Assembly: GCF_000346755.1 (NCBI RefSeq)
Contig: NZ_ANNV01000163.1
Span: forward strand, 1-47,195
DNA from: Pseudomonas sp. CBZ-4
Lineage (GTDB): Bacteria > Pseudomonadota > Gammaproteobacteria > Pseudomonadales > Pseudomonadaceae
DNA: 47,195 nucleotides
Reading direction: 5' to 3'
Positions within the stretch are counted from its first letter, which is position 1, and every line of letters starts with the position of its first letter. The translations under genes and the position numbers were made by a program. The notes beneath the pieces are model-generated. The model saw nothing but the letters and a program-made list of their open reading frames with translations. It did not search any database and was not told the origin of the DNA. Shown one piece after another: positions 30,726-38,932 of the stretch.

Positions 30726-32333
30726 TCAGTGGCGGAAGTGGCGCATGCCGGTGAAGACCATGGCGATGCCGGCTTCATCAGCCGCTGCAATCACTTCGGC
30801 GTCGCGCATCGAGCCGCCCGGTTGGATTACGGCGGTAACGCCGGCTTTCGCGGCGTTGTCCAAACCATCGCGGAATGGGAAGAACGCATCGGAAGCCATC
30901 ACCGAGCCCACTACCTGCAAACCCGCGTGCTCAGCCTTGATCGCGGCGATACGCGCCGAGTTCACGCGGCTCATCTGGCCGGCGCCGACACCGATGGTCT
31001 GGCGGTTCTTGGCGTAGACGATGGCGTTGGATTTAACGTACTTGGCCACTTTCCAGGCGAAGATCAGGTCGTTGATCTCTTGCTCGGTCGGTGCGCGCTT
31101 GGTCACAACCTTGAGGTCTTCGCTGCCGATCATGCCGATGTCGCGGCTCTGTACCAGCAGGCCACCGTTGACGCGCTTGTAGTCCCAGGCGGCAGCACGG
31201 TCAGCCGACCACTCGCCGCAGGCCAGCAGGCGCACGTTGGCTTTGGCGGCCACGATGGCACGGGCTTCTTCGCTGACGCTTGGGGCGATGATCACTTCCA
31301 CGAACTGACGCTCGACGATCGCCTTGGCGGTCTCGGCATCCAGCTCGCGGTTGAAGGCGATGATGCCGCCGAACGCGGATTCGGTGTCGGTGGCGTAGGC
31401 CAGTTCGTACGCCTGGCGGATACCGCCTTCAGCGTCCGGGCTCACGGCCACGCCGCACGGGTTGGCGTGCTTGACGATCACACAGGCCGGCTTGACGAAG
31501 CTCTTCACACATTCCAGCGCGGCGTCGGTGTCGGCCACGTTGTTGTAGGACAGTTCCTTGCCTTGCAGCTGGGTCGCGGTGGCGATGCCCACTTCGGCGG
31601 GCTTGGCTTCCACGTAGAACGCCGCGCTCTGGTGCGGGTTCTCGCCGTAGCGCATTTCCTGGGCCTTGATGAACTGGCTGTTGAAGGTGCGCGGGAACTG
31701 GCTGCGGCCTTCGGTCGACAGGGTTTCAGCGGCCTGGTTAACGGTGCCCATGTAGTTGGCGATCATGCCGTCGTAGGCGGCGGTGTGTTCGAACGCCTTG
31801 AGCATCAGGTCGAAACGCTGGGCGTAGGTCAGGCCGCCGGCTTTCAGGCCTTCCAGCACATTGGCGTAGTCGCTGGCGTTCACCACGATGGCCACGTCTT
31901 TGTGGTTCTTGGCTGCCGAGCGCACCATGGTCGGGCCGCCGATATCGATGTTTTCGATAGCGGTCGGCAGGTCGCAGCCTGGCTTGTTGATGGTGGCTTC
32001 GAACGGGTACAGGTTGACGGCCACCAGGTCGATCGGCTTGATGCCGTGTTCGGCCATGATCGCGTCGTCGGTGCCGCGACGGCCGAGGATGCCGCCGTGG
32101 ATTTTCGGGTGCAGGGTCTTGACCCGACCGTCCATCATTTCTGCGAAACCGGTGTAGTCCGCCACTTCCACTGCGGCCACGCCGTTGTCCTGCAGCAGTT
32201 TGAAGGTCCCGCCCGTGGAGAGGATTTCCACGCCCAGGGCTTCCAGCTCCCGGGCAAATTCGAGGATGCCGGTCTTGTCGGAAACGCTGATCAAGGCGCG
32301 GCGGATCGGCAGGCGGGTAGTCTGGTCGGTCAT
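30726..32333 (-). CDS. purH: Bifunctional AICAR formyltransferase/IMP cyclohydrolase PurH
   Basis: PurH carries out the last two steps of IMP synthesis. The 535-residue product has the N-terminal cyclohydrolase domain (ALISVSDKTGILEFAREL at residues 11-28, VKTLHPKIHGGILGRR near 64-79) and the C-terminal formyltransferase domain (catalytic KHANPCG near 270-276). I chose the ATG at 32333 with GGAA 7 nt upstream. Another ATG four codons earlier has no ribosome site. It lies downstream of fis, with a terminator between them. Confidence 0.97.
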   Translation of the reverse strand: MTDQTTRLPIRRALISVSDKTGILEFARELEALGVEILSTGGTFKLLQDNGVAAVEVADYTGFAEMMDGRVKTLHPKIHGGILGRRGTDDAIMAEHGIKPIDLVAVNLYPFEATINKPGCDLPTAIENIDIGGPTMVRSAAKNHKDVAIVVNASDYANVLEGLKAGGLTYAQRFDLMLKAFEHTAAYDGMIANYMGTVNQAAETLSTEGRSQFPRTFNSQFIKAQEMRYGENPHQSAAFYVEAKPAEVGIATATQLQGKELSYNNVADTDAALECVKSFVKPACVIVKHANPCGVAVSPDAEGGIRQAYELAYATDTESAFGGIIAFNRELDAETAKAIVERQFVEVIIAPSVSEEARAIVAAKANVRLLACGEWSADRAAAWDYKRVNGGLLVQSRDIGMIGSEDLKVVTKRAPTEQEINDLIFAWKVAKYVKSNAIVYAKNRQTIGVGAGQMSRVNSARIAAIKAEHAGLQVVGSVMASDAFFPFRDGLDNAAKAGVTAVIQPGGSMRDAEVIAAADEAGIAMVFTGMRHFRH

Positions 32334-32364
32334 TTCAATTTCCATCAAAAGCAAAGGAGTCAGC

Positions 32365-32398
32365 AAAAAAGGCGACCGTTTTTTACGCGGGCGCCTTT
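32365..32398 (-). terminator. Rho-independent terminator between fis and purH
   Basis: On the minus strand AAAGGCG-C-CCG pairs with CGG-T-CGCCTTT around an A-rich loop, followed by six or more T. It would end the dusB-fis transcript, leaving purH on a promoter of its own or on readthrough. Confidence 0.75.
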
Positions 32399-32415
32399 CT
32401 GGTTTGATTGAATGC

Positions 32416-32736
32416 TTACAACAAATCGTACTGCTTGAGCTTTTTGCGCAAGGTGCCACGGTTGAGGCCCAAGAGCTCACTGGCTTTGGTCTGGTTGCCC
32501 TTGACGTAGTTCATCACGCTTTCGAGCAAGGGCGCCTCGACTTCGGAGAGCACCAGGTTGTACACGTCCGTGACGGAAGCGCCCTCAAGGTGGGCGAAAT
32601 AATTGTGCAGCGCCTTCTCGACACTCCCGCGAAGGGTCTGGCCTTCTTCGCTTGGCGTGTTCAGGTGCTGTTTCAAATTGACGTTGTCGCTCACGGGTGT
32701 TGTTCCACTCACTAAAGTCTCGGTCATCATCGTCAT
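32416..32736 (-). CDS. fis: DNA-binding protein Fis
   Basis: Fis is a nucleoid-associated regulator that bends DNA and peaks in early growth. The 106-residue product has the Pseudomonas-type N-terminus (TETLVSGTTPVSDN) and the central dimerisation helices. The C-terminal helix-turn-helix NQTKASELLGLNRGTLRKKL extends to QYDLL at the end. Its ATG overlaps the dusB stop (ATGA), the arrangement found across gammaproteobacteria. Expression is therefore tied to the dusB promoter. Confidence 0.97.
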   Translation of the reverse strand: MTMMTETLVSGTTPVSDNVNLKQHLNTPSEEGQTLRGSVEKALHNYFAHLEGASVTDVYNLVLSEVEAPLLESVMNYVKGNQTKASELLGLNRGTLRKKLKQYDLL

Positions 32737-33746
32737 GCGGCCACCCCCTCTCCGTCCCCTGTCCCCAGGCTCTTGTAACGCTCGCTGAAGAACTCACGAA
32801 CGTTGGCGCACTGTGCTTCCGTATCATCCAAACGATTGAAGTGGGCGCGAAACTCCCTGGCGCCCGGCAGGGTTGCGAGATACCAGCCGACATGCTTGCG
32901 AGCAATGCGTACTCCCATCACGTCTCCGTAGAAGGCGTGCAGGGCGGCCAGATGCTCTAGCAGAATACGTTCCACCTCGATCAACTCCGGTGCCGGCAAC
33001 ACTTCGCCGGTACGCAGAAAATGCTCGATCTCACGGAAAATCCATGGCCGCCCCTGGGCAGCCCGGCCGATCAACAAGCCATCGGCACCGGTGGCGTGCA
33101 GCACGCGCCGGGCTTTCTCGGCTGAGTCGATGTCGCCATTGGCAAACACCGGCATCGACACCGCCTGCTTGATCGCAGCGATGGTGTCGTACTCGGCTTC
33201 ACCGGTGTAAAGGTCGGCGCGGGTGCGGCCATGCACCGCCAGCGCTGTAATTCCTGCCTGTTCGGCGATCTTCGCCACCGTCAGGCCGTTCTTGTTGTCC
33301 CGGTCCCAGCCGGTACGGATCTTCAGGGTCACCGGCACATCCACTGCGGCGACAACGGCCTGCAGGATCTCGGCAACCAACTGCTCATCTTTCAACAGCG
33401 CGGAACCGGCGGCCTTGTTGCAGACCTTCTTGGCCGGGCAGCCCATGTTGATGTCGATGATCTGCGCCCCCAATTCCACGTTGGCCCGGGCCGCATCCGC
33501 CAGCATCTGCGCATCACCCCCGGCGATCTGTACCGAGCGGGGCTCGGGATCACCTTCGTGGATCATGCGCATCCGCGATTTGCGGGTGTTCCACAAGCTC
33601 ATGTCGCTGGTGACCATTTCCGAGACTACAAGACCTGCGCCCAACCGCTTGCACAGCTGACGAAAGGGCTGGTCGGTGACGCCCGCCATCGGGGCGAGAA
33701 TCAAGCCGTTGTGCAATGTGTATGGGCCGATGCGTACCGCCGACAT
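32733..33746 (-). CDS. dusB: tRNA-dihydrouridine synthase DusB
   Basis: DusB is an FMN-dependent enzyme that reduces uridine to dihydrouridine in the tRNA D-loop. The 337-residue product shows APMAGVTDQPFR near residues 18-29, the active-site block INMGCPAKKVCNKAAGSALL with the catalytic Cys at 109 (and C103), and the FMN phosphate region GADGLLIGRAAQGRPW. It is first in the dusB-fis operon and is translationally coupled to fis. The final residues (GDGEGVAA) form a short tail. Confidence 0.96.
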   Translation of the reverse strand: MSAVRIGPYTLHNGLILAPMAGVTDQPFRQLCKRLGAGLVVSEMVTSDMSLWNTRKSRMRMIHEGDPEPRSVQIAGGDAQMLADAARANVELGAQIIDINMGCPAKKVCNKAAGSALLKDEQLVAEILQAVVAAVDVPVTLKIRTGWDRDNKNGLTVAKIAEQAGITALAVHGRTRADLYTGEAEYDTIAAIKQAVSMPVFANGDIDSAEKARRVLHATGADGLLIGRAAQGRPWIFREIEHFLRTGEVLPAPELIEVERILLEHLAALHAFYGDVMGVRIARKHVGWYLATLPGAREFRAHFNRLDDTEAQCANVREFFSERYKSLGTGDGEGVAA

Positions 33747-33797
33747 AGGACTTCCCTGTTGTGGGGCCGGATCATTAGAGTTCGAAAAAGGGTTGGC

Positions 33798-33826
33798 ATG
33801 ATACCCGCTCTCGATGACTGGATAAA
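33798..33826 (-). promoter_or_regulatory. Candidate sigma-70 promoter of dusB-fis
   Basis: On the minus strand TTTATC and TATCAT are separated by 17 bp. The -10 matches 5 of 6 consensus bases and the -35 only 3. It lies about 50 bp upstream of the dusB ATG. A further inverted pair TCGCCGC/GCGGCGA lies upstream near 33862-33894. Confidence 0.4.
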
Positions 33827-33931
33827 GGCTGAATTGGATAAAATCTGAACAGTTATTTCTTTATCGCCGCCGGTTTGGTTGCGCGGCGAAAAGTCAACAA
33901 ACCGCCGTCAAGCCTTTGTATGCCGGCCGAT

Positions 33932-35173
33932 TCACTCGGGCGAGTGGAAGCTCAGGCTGTAGTTCACGGCTTTGTTGCCTGGATCAAGGATGTCCAGGGA
34001 GATATGGATCGGCGTTTGCGACGGCATCTCGCTGACCCCGGCCAACTCGCCGCTCAGATATTCGGCAGGCTTGAAGCGACGACTGGCAATCAGGCTGCCG
34101 TTGAGGTCGGCAAAGCGCAGCTCCAGCAGCGGGAAGGGCTGGGAGAACGTGGCGCGGTTATAGATGATGGCATCGACCACCAGCGCGCCGGCGAACTCCG
34201 GGTGGCTGCGCACCACCAGGTTGCTGCTCTTGATATGGGCGATGTCGACCCGTGATGGCACGGTGCAGCCGAGGGTCGGGCACAGTTGCTGGAACCATGG
34301 ACGATAGGCGTCCTGGCGGGCCAGGTCGTCGAATTGATAGGCGATGTACTGGCCGGCGAGGCCTGCGGCGGCGATCAACACCAGCAGGATCCAGATCAGG
34401 CGGCGGCCCCAGCCCTGCGGGCGTTTTTGCGCGTAGAGGTGCAGCGGGTCGTCTTCCAGGTCCTGCAGCACTTCGTCGTGCACGCTGGTGGTCGCGCGTG
34501 GGCGCTTGCGGCGCGAGGTCGGGCGCTCGTCGGCGTCCTGCTCTTCTGCGGCCTGGGTCAGCGGTGTGAACGGCGGGTCGATGTCGTCCTCGTCCGGCGT
34601 CGAGCGCAGTGGCGGCTCGTCGTCCAGGTCGTCGGTGTGGAATGACATGGACGGTTCGGTGCGCTGCCGGGTCGCAGGAGCGTTCGTCGGTTCGGCGTCA
34701 TTTTCGTCGGCTGCCACGCGTTCTGCCGGCGGTTCGCTGAACAGGCTGGCGGCCCACTTTTCTTCCTCGGCCTTGACGGTGTCGCGGCTGGCGCTGAGGG
34801 GTTCGTCTTTTTGGCGACGGTCGGTGCCGGGTTGGCGACGTTCTGCGCCCAACGGTTGGGTGTGCTGAATCTCGCGGCGTTCGAGCTTGGCCAGTTCCTG
34901 GTCGAGGTCCAGGTTATCCAGGTCCAGTTCTTCGGCGGTCCACTGTTTCTGGCTGATGGCGCGGGGCGGCTCGGGGGCCGGTTCAACGCTGCTCGGCACC
35001 TCGGGTTCCGCCGCCGTGGCGCTGGCGCGCTGCTCCAGCAGCTGGCGCACCGCATTGAACACTTGCAGGCACGAGCCGCAGCGCACCACGCCGCGGGCCA
35101 CGCTCAGTTGAGCGTGGTTGACGCGAAAGCGCGCTTGGCAATGTGGGCACTGGGTGACGAAACTGTCGGTCAT
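33932..35173 (-). CDS. Zinc-ribbon DUF3426 membrane protein
   Basis: This 413-residue protein starts with an MJ0042-type zinc ribbon, C9-x2-C12 and C32-x2-C35. A long acidic, low-complexity linker rich in Glu, Asp, Arg and Pro follows to about residue 240. A single membrane helix (IWILLVLIAAAGLAGQYIAY) lies near 255-275, and a C-terminal DUF3426 domain of about 140 residues is predicted outside the membrane. Family function is unknown. It lies 30 bp after prmA, as in other pseudomonads. The ATG at 35173 precedes the zinc ribbon by 8 residues. Confidence 0.87.
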   Translation of the reverse strand: MTDSFVTQCPHCQARFRVNHAQLSVARGVVRCGSCLQVFNAVRQLLEQRASATAAEPEVPSSVEPAPEPPRAISQKQWTAEELDLDNLDLDQELAKLERREIQHTQPLGAERRQPGTDRRQKDEPLSASRDTVKAEEEKWAASLFSEPPAERVAADENDAEPTNAPATRQRTEPSMSFHTDDLDDEPPLRSTPDEDDIDPPFTPLTQAAEEQDADERPTSRRKRPRATTSVHDEVLQDLEDDPLHLYAQKRPQGWGRRLIWILLVLIAAAGLAGQYIAYQFDDLARQDAYRPWFQQLCPTLGCTVPSRVDIAHIKSSNLVVRSHPEFAGALVVDAIIYNRATFSQPFPLLELRFADLNGSLIASRRFKPAEYLSGELAGVSEMPSQTPIHISLDILDPGNKAVNYSLSFHSPE

Positions 35174-35203
35174 GCGGCCATCCGATTCAGGCAAGCGCTC
35201 ATT

Positions 35204-36082
35204 CTAGCGCCGACGCCCGCTGATGCGTACCCAGCCATCACGGTTGGCGATCGGGTCCAGTTCGAAATCCTTGGCGTAGGCGGCGGCCACGTCTTCACCT
35301 TGCTCGGCGAGGATGCCCGACAGGGCCAGGCGGCCACCCGGCTTGACCAGGCTCGACAGCTGCGGCGCCAGGGAAACCAGCGGCCCGGCGAGGATATTCG
35401 CCACCAGCACATCGGCCTGCACCTGCGGCAGGTCTTCTGGCAGATAAAGTGGGAATTTGCCTTCAGGAATGTTGTTGCGCCCGGCGTTGTCGCGGGAGGC
35501 TTCCAGGGCCTGCACGTCGATATCGGTGCCCACGGCCTCTTTGGCGCCCAGCAGCAGGGCGGCAATCGCCAGGATGCCCGAGCCGCAACCGAAGTCCAGC
35601 ACGTTGCTGTCGGTCAGGTCCTGGCCGTCCAGCCATTCCAGGCACAGCGCGGTGGTGGGGTGGGTGCCGGTGCCGAACGCCAGGCCCGGGTCTAGCAGCA
35701 GGTTGACGGCGTCAGGCTCCGGCGCGGCGTGCCAGCTCGGCACGATCCACAGGCGCTGGCCGAAACGCATCGGCTGGAAGTTGTCCATCCAGCTGCGTTC
35801 CCAGTCCTGGTCTTCGATGACTTCGCTGTGATGCTCCGGCAGCGGGCCGCCGGTGAGCAGTTCCATATGGGCCAGTACGGCGGCGGCATCGGTGCCGTCT
35901 TCGAACAGGGCCAGCAAGTGGGTGTGGGACCACAGCGGGGTGGTGTTGAGTTCGGGTTCGAAGATCGGCTGGTCTTCGGCGTCCATGAAGGTCACCGACA
36001 CGGCGCCCACTTCGAGGAACGCGTCTTCGTAGGTTTCGGCTTGTTCTGGGCTGATGGCGAGACGGACTTGCAGCCAAGGCAT
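35204..36082 (-). CDS. prmA: Ribosomal protein L11 methyltransferase PrmA
   Basis: PrmA trimethylates lysines and the N-terminus of ribosomal protein L11. The 292-residue product has an N-terminal substrate-recognition domain and then a class I SAM methyltransferase core with LDPGLAFGTGTHPTT near 129-143, motif I VLDFGCGSGILAIAAL near 160-175, and VANILAGPL near 226-234. The ATG at 36082 has AAAGGTG at about 6 nt. A GTG three codons earlier is possible. It is the first gene of the prmA-DUF3426 pair. Confidence 0.96.
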   Translation of the reverse strand: MPWLQVRLAISPEQAETYEDAFLEVGAVSVTFMDAEDQPIFEPELNTTPLWSHTHLLALFEDGTDAAAVLAHMELLTGGPLPEHHSEVIEDQDWERSWMDNFQPMRFGQRLWIVPSWHAAPEPDAVNLLLDPGLAFGTGTHPTTALCLEWLDGQDLTDSNVLDFGCGSGILAIAALLLGAKEAVGTDIDVQALEASRDNAGRNNIPEGKFPLYLPEDLPQVQADVLVANILAGPLVSLAPQLSSLVKPGGRLALSGILAEQGEDVAAAYAKDFELDPIANRDGWVRISGRRR

Positions 36083-36175
36083 GGCGGGCACCTTTGAAAA
36101 ATTGAATGTGCGACGGGTGGGTCGCGAAAGGGCGCAAGTTTACGCGAGCGGCGGGAGGGGTGTACACATAACAAA

Positions 36176-36278
36176 TGTGGGAGCGAGGTTGTGTGGGAGC
36201 TGGCTTGCCTGCGATAGCATCGACTCGGTTTGGCTGACAAACCGAGGTGCCTGCATCGCAGGCAAGCCAGCTCCCGCA
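36176..36278. repeat. REP doublet with an extra duplicated head
   Basis: A full inverted pair spans 36192-36278. A second 'tgtgggagc' head followed by gaggttg precedes it at 36176-36191, as if part of one arm had been duplicated. It lies between prmA and accC. Confidence 0.88.
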
Positions 36279-36310
36279 GAAGATTGGCTGTGTTTTGCTA
36301 TCCCACAAAC

Positions 36311-36338
36311 AACAAAACCGCCCGAAGGCGGTTTTGTT
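36311..36338 (-). terminator. Strong terminator after accC
   Basis: AACAAAACCGCC and GGCGGTTTTGTT are perfect 12-bp complements around a tetraloop, which reads TTCG on the minus strand. The T-rich 3' arm and following GTTTG serve as U-tract. The stop codon of accC lies 12 bp away. Confidence 0.88.
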
Positions 36339-36349
36339 GGGTGGAGCAC

Positions 36350-37711
36350 TTACTGGTTGGCCAGCTTGTGTTCCAGGTAGTGAATGTTCACACCACCTTC
36401 GCAGAAGCCTTCATCGCGGACCAGGTCCCGGTGCAGCGGGATGTTGGTCTTGATGCCGTCTACCACGATTTCGTCCAGGGCATTGCGCATACGGGCCATG
36501 GCCTCGTCGCGGGTCGCGCCCCAGGTGATCAGCTTGCCGATCAGCGAGTCGTAGTTGGACGGAACCTTGTAGCCGCTGTACAGGTGCGAATCCACACGTA
36601 CGCCGTTGCCGCCGGGCGCGTGGAAATGCTTGACCAGGCCAGGGCTTGGGATAAAGGTTTTCGGGTCTTCGGCGTTGATACGGCACTCCAGGGAGTGGCC
36701 GTGCATCTTCACGTCGTCCTGGGTGAAGGACAGCGGGTTGCCAGCGGCGATGCTCAGCATCTCCTTGACGATGTCGATACCGGTGACCATCTCCGAAACC
36801 GGGTGCTCTACCTGCACACGAGTGTTCATCTCGATGAAGTAGAAACGACCGTTCTCGTAGAGGAACTCAAAGGTACCGGCGCCACGGTAGTTGATGTCGA
36901 TGCACGCCTTGACGCAGCGAGCCAGGACTTCTTCGCGCGCTTTTTCGTCCAGGCCCGGTGCCGGCGCTTCTTCCAGTACCTTCTGGTGACGACGTTGCAG
37001 CGAGCAATCGCGGTCGCCCAGGTGGATGGCGTGGCCCTGGCCGTCGGACAGTACTTGCACTTCCACGTGACGTGGGTTGGTCAGGTACTTTTCCAGGTAG
37101 ACCATCGGGTTGCCGAACCAGGCGCCCGCTTCGGAGCGAGTCTGCTTGGCCGCTTCGATCAGGTCTTCTTCCTTGTGCACCACGCGCATGCCGCGACCAC
37201 CACCGCCACCGGCGGCCTTGATGATCACCGGGTAACCGACTTCACGACCAATGCGCAGAGCGGTTTCCTCGTCTTCCGGCAGCGGGCCGTCGGAACCTGG
37301 AACGGTTGGCACGCCGGCCGCGATCATCGCGTCCTTGGCCGACACCTTGTCGCCCATCAGGCGAATGGTTTCGGCTTTCGGGCCGATGAAGGCGAAGCCG
37401 GATTTTTCCACCTGTTCGGCGAAATCGGCGTTTTCCGCGAGGAAGCCGTAGCCCGGGTGGATGCCATCAGCGCCGGTCACTTCAGCGGCCGCGATGATGT
37501 TGGAGACTTTCAGGTACGAGTTCGTGGCCAGTGGCGGGCCGATGCAGATGCTTTCGTCCGCCAGTTTCACGTGCATCAGTTCGGTATCGGCCGTCGAGTA
37601 AACAGCGACGGTCTTGATGCCCTCTTCCTTACAGGCGCGCAGGATCCGCAGCGCGATCTCGCCGCGGTTGGCGATCAGGACTTTTTGCAGTTTCTTCGCA
37701 GGTTTCAACAT
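36350..37711 (-). CDS. accC: Acetyl-CoA carboxylase biotin carboxylase AccC
   Basis: AccC carboxylates the biotin of AccB with bicarbonate and ATP, the first half of the committed step of fatty acid synthesis. The 453-residue product has the ATP-grasp motifs in order: KVLIANRGEIALRILRACKE at the start, GGGGGRGMRVV near 163-173, ERDCS-equivalent DRDCSLQRRHQKVLEE near 228-243, and FIEMNTRVQVEHPVSE near 284-299. I used the ATG at 37711. The frame extends 7 codons further into the accB gap without ribosome-site support. It ends the aroQ-accB-accC operon. Confidence 0.97.
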   Translation of the reverse strand: MLKPAKKLQKVLIANRGEIALRILRACKEEGIKTVAVYSTADTELMHVKLADESICIGPPLATNSYLKVSNIIAAAEVTGADGIHPGYGFLAENADFAEQVEKSGFAFIGPKAETIRLMGDKVSAKDAMIAAGVPTVPGSDGPLPEDEETALRIGREVGYPVIIKAAGGGGGRGMRVVHKEEDLIEAAKQTRSEAGAWFGNPMVYLEKYLTNPRHVEVQVLSDGQGHAIHLGDRDCSLQRRHQKVLEEAPAPGLDEKAREEVLARCVKACIDINYRGAGTFEFLYENGRFYFIEMNTRVQVEHPVSEMVTGIDIVKEMLSIAAGNPLSFTQDDVKMHGHSLECRINAEDPKTFIPSPGLVKHFHAPGGNGVRVDSHLYSGYKVPSNYDSLIGKLITWGATRDEAMARMRNALDEIVVDGIKTNIPLHRDLVRDEGFCEGGVNIHYLEHKLANQ

Positions 37712-37728
37712 CGAAGGCGCTCCGCGGT

Positions 37729-38190
37729 TCAAACGATGGTGAACAGCGGCTGGTCGTACTCAACCGGCTGACCGTTTTCTACCAGGATGGATTCGATCAC
37801 GCCGGCTTTTTCAGCGGTGATGTGGTTCATCATCTTCATCGCTTCGACGATGCAGATGGTGTCGCCCACTTTCACGGTTGCGCCGACTTCAACGAAGGCT
37901 GGCGAGGTCGGTGCCGGGGTGCGGTAGAACGTACCGACCATTGGCGACTTGACCACGAAACCGTTCAATACAGGGGCAGCTGGCGCAGCAGGAGCAGCGG
38001 CGGCCGGTGCAGCAGCCGGAGCGGCAGCGGCTGGAGCCGGTGCTTGCATTTGCGGTGCGTAGAACTGTTGGGCCGGGGTCTTGCTGTGGCGGCTGATCCG
38101 TACGGATTCTTCGCCTTCCTTGATTTCTAGCTCGTCGATACCGGACTCTTCCAGCAGCTCGATCAGTTTCTTAACTTTACGGATATCCAT
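37729..38190 (-). CDS. accB: Biotin carboxyl carrier protein AccB
   Basis: AccB carries the biotin that moves carboxyl groups between AccC and AccAD. The 153-residue product has the N-terminal dimerisation region (MDIRKVKKLIELLEESG), a mobile Ala/Pro linker at about 48-73, and the biotinyl domain with EAMKM, in which K119 is the biotinylated lysine. The linker is highly repetitive, as normal for the family. It lies 24 bp after aroQ and 17 bp before accC. Confidence 0.97.
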   Translation of the reverse strand: MDIRKVKKLIELLEESGIDELEIKEGEESVRISRHSKTPAQQFYAPQMQAPAPAAAAPAAAPAAAAPAAPAAPVLNGFVVKSPMVGTFYRTPAPTSPAFVEVGATVKVGDTICIVEAMKMMNHITAEKAGVIESILVENGQPVEYDQPLFTIV

Positions 38191-38214
38191 GAATCATCAA
38201 CTCCCAAGGGTCGG

Positions 38215-38670
38215 TCAGGGGCGCTTGGCCGGTTGTTCAATGTGTTCCAGGGCGGCCTCCAGGGCCAGTCGGTAACCGCTGGCGCCAAGGCCGCAGATCA
38301 CACCTACCGCTACATCGGAGAAGTAGGAGTGATGGCGGAAAGCTTCGCGTTTGTGCACGTTGGACAAATGCACTTCGATGAATGGGATGCTCACCGCCAG
38401 CAGCGCGTCACGTAATGCAACGCTTGTATGCGTAAAAGCGGCGGGATTGATCAGGATAAAGTCCACGCCTTCGCCGCGCGCGGCATGGATGCGATCAATC
38501 AATTCGTACTCGGCGTTGCTTTGCAGGTAGAGCAGATGGTGGCCGGCTTCACGGGCCCGGCGTTCCAGATCGAGGTTGATCTGTTCCAGGGTCACTGCCC
38601 CGTAGACGCCCGGTTCACGGGTGCCGAGGAGGTTCAGGTTGGGTCCGTGCAGAACCAGAAAGGTCGCCAT
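38215..38670 (-). CDS. aroQ: Type II 3-dehydroquinate dehydratase AroQ
   Basis: AroQ converts 3-dehydroquinate to 3-dehydroshikimate in the shikimate pathway. The 151-residue product has the type II layout: LHGPNLNLLGTREPGVYG at residues 7-24 with the active-site Tyr at the end, QSNAEYELIDRIHAA near 50-64, INPAAFTHTSVALRDAL near 74-90, and EVHLSNVHKREAFRHHS near 98-114. It opens the aroQ-accB-accC operon, linking aromatic amino acid and fatty acid synthesis as in other gammaproteobacteria. Confidence 0.97.
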   Translation of the reverse strand: MATFLVLHGPNLNLLGTREPGVYGAVTLEQINLDLERRAREAGHHLLYLQSNAEYELIDRIHAARGEGVDFILINPAAFTHTSVALRDALLAVSIPFIEVHLSNVHKREAFRHHSYFSDVAVGVICGLGASGYRLALEAALEHIEQPAKRP

Positions 38671-38713
38671 CGGCTGTTCCTTGTTATTGATAGGGGTACG
38701 GCAGAACCCGGCG

Positions 38714-38743
38714 ACTATGCCGCAAAGCCTTTGTGACTGTCCA
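38714..38743 (-). promoter_or_regulatory. Candidate sigma-70 promoter of aroQ-accBC
   Basis: On the minus strand TGGACA (5 of 6 to consensus) and CATAGT (4 of 6) are 18 bp apart, placing the start about 35-40 nt before the aroQ ATG. Confidence 0.45.
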
Positions 38744-38815
38744 GTTCTATGCAGTAGGCAGCACGATTAGCGAGGATAGCGCAAAATTTGTGACTGCCGG
38801 GCTGGATCCGGTCAG

Positions 38816-38904
38816 TGTGGGAGCTGGCTTGCCTGCGATAGCTGTCTGTCAGTTGATGCATCTTTGACTGATATGCCGCTATCGCAGGCAAGCCAGCTCC
38901 CACA
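38816..38904. repeat. REP doublet between chemoreceptor gene and aroQ
   Basis: Complete inverted pair. The P. aeruginosa gene dipZ, which I recall at this position, is absent here. Confidence 0.92.
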
Positions 38905-38932
38905 TTTGGTCTCCATCCAGGCTGAGGCCGTG

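Noticed and set aside
33862..33894. Terminator of the DUF3426 gene
   Set aside because: TCGCCGC and GCGGCGA form a stem, but the 3' side on the minus strand is A-rich, so intrinsic termination is not supported.
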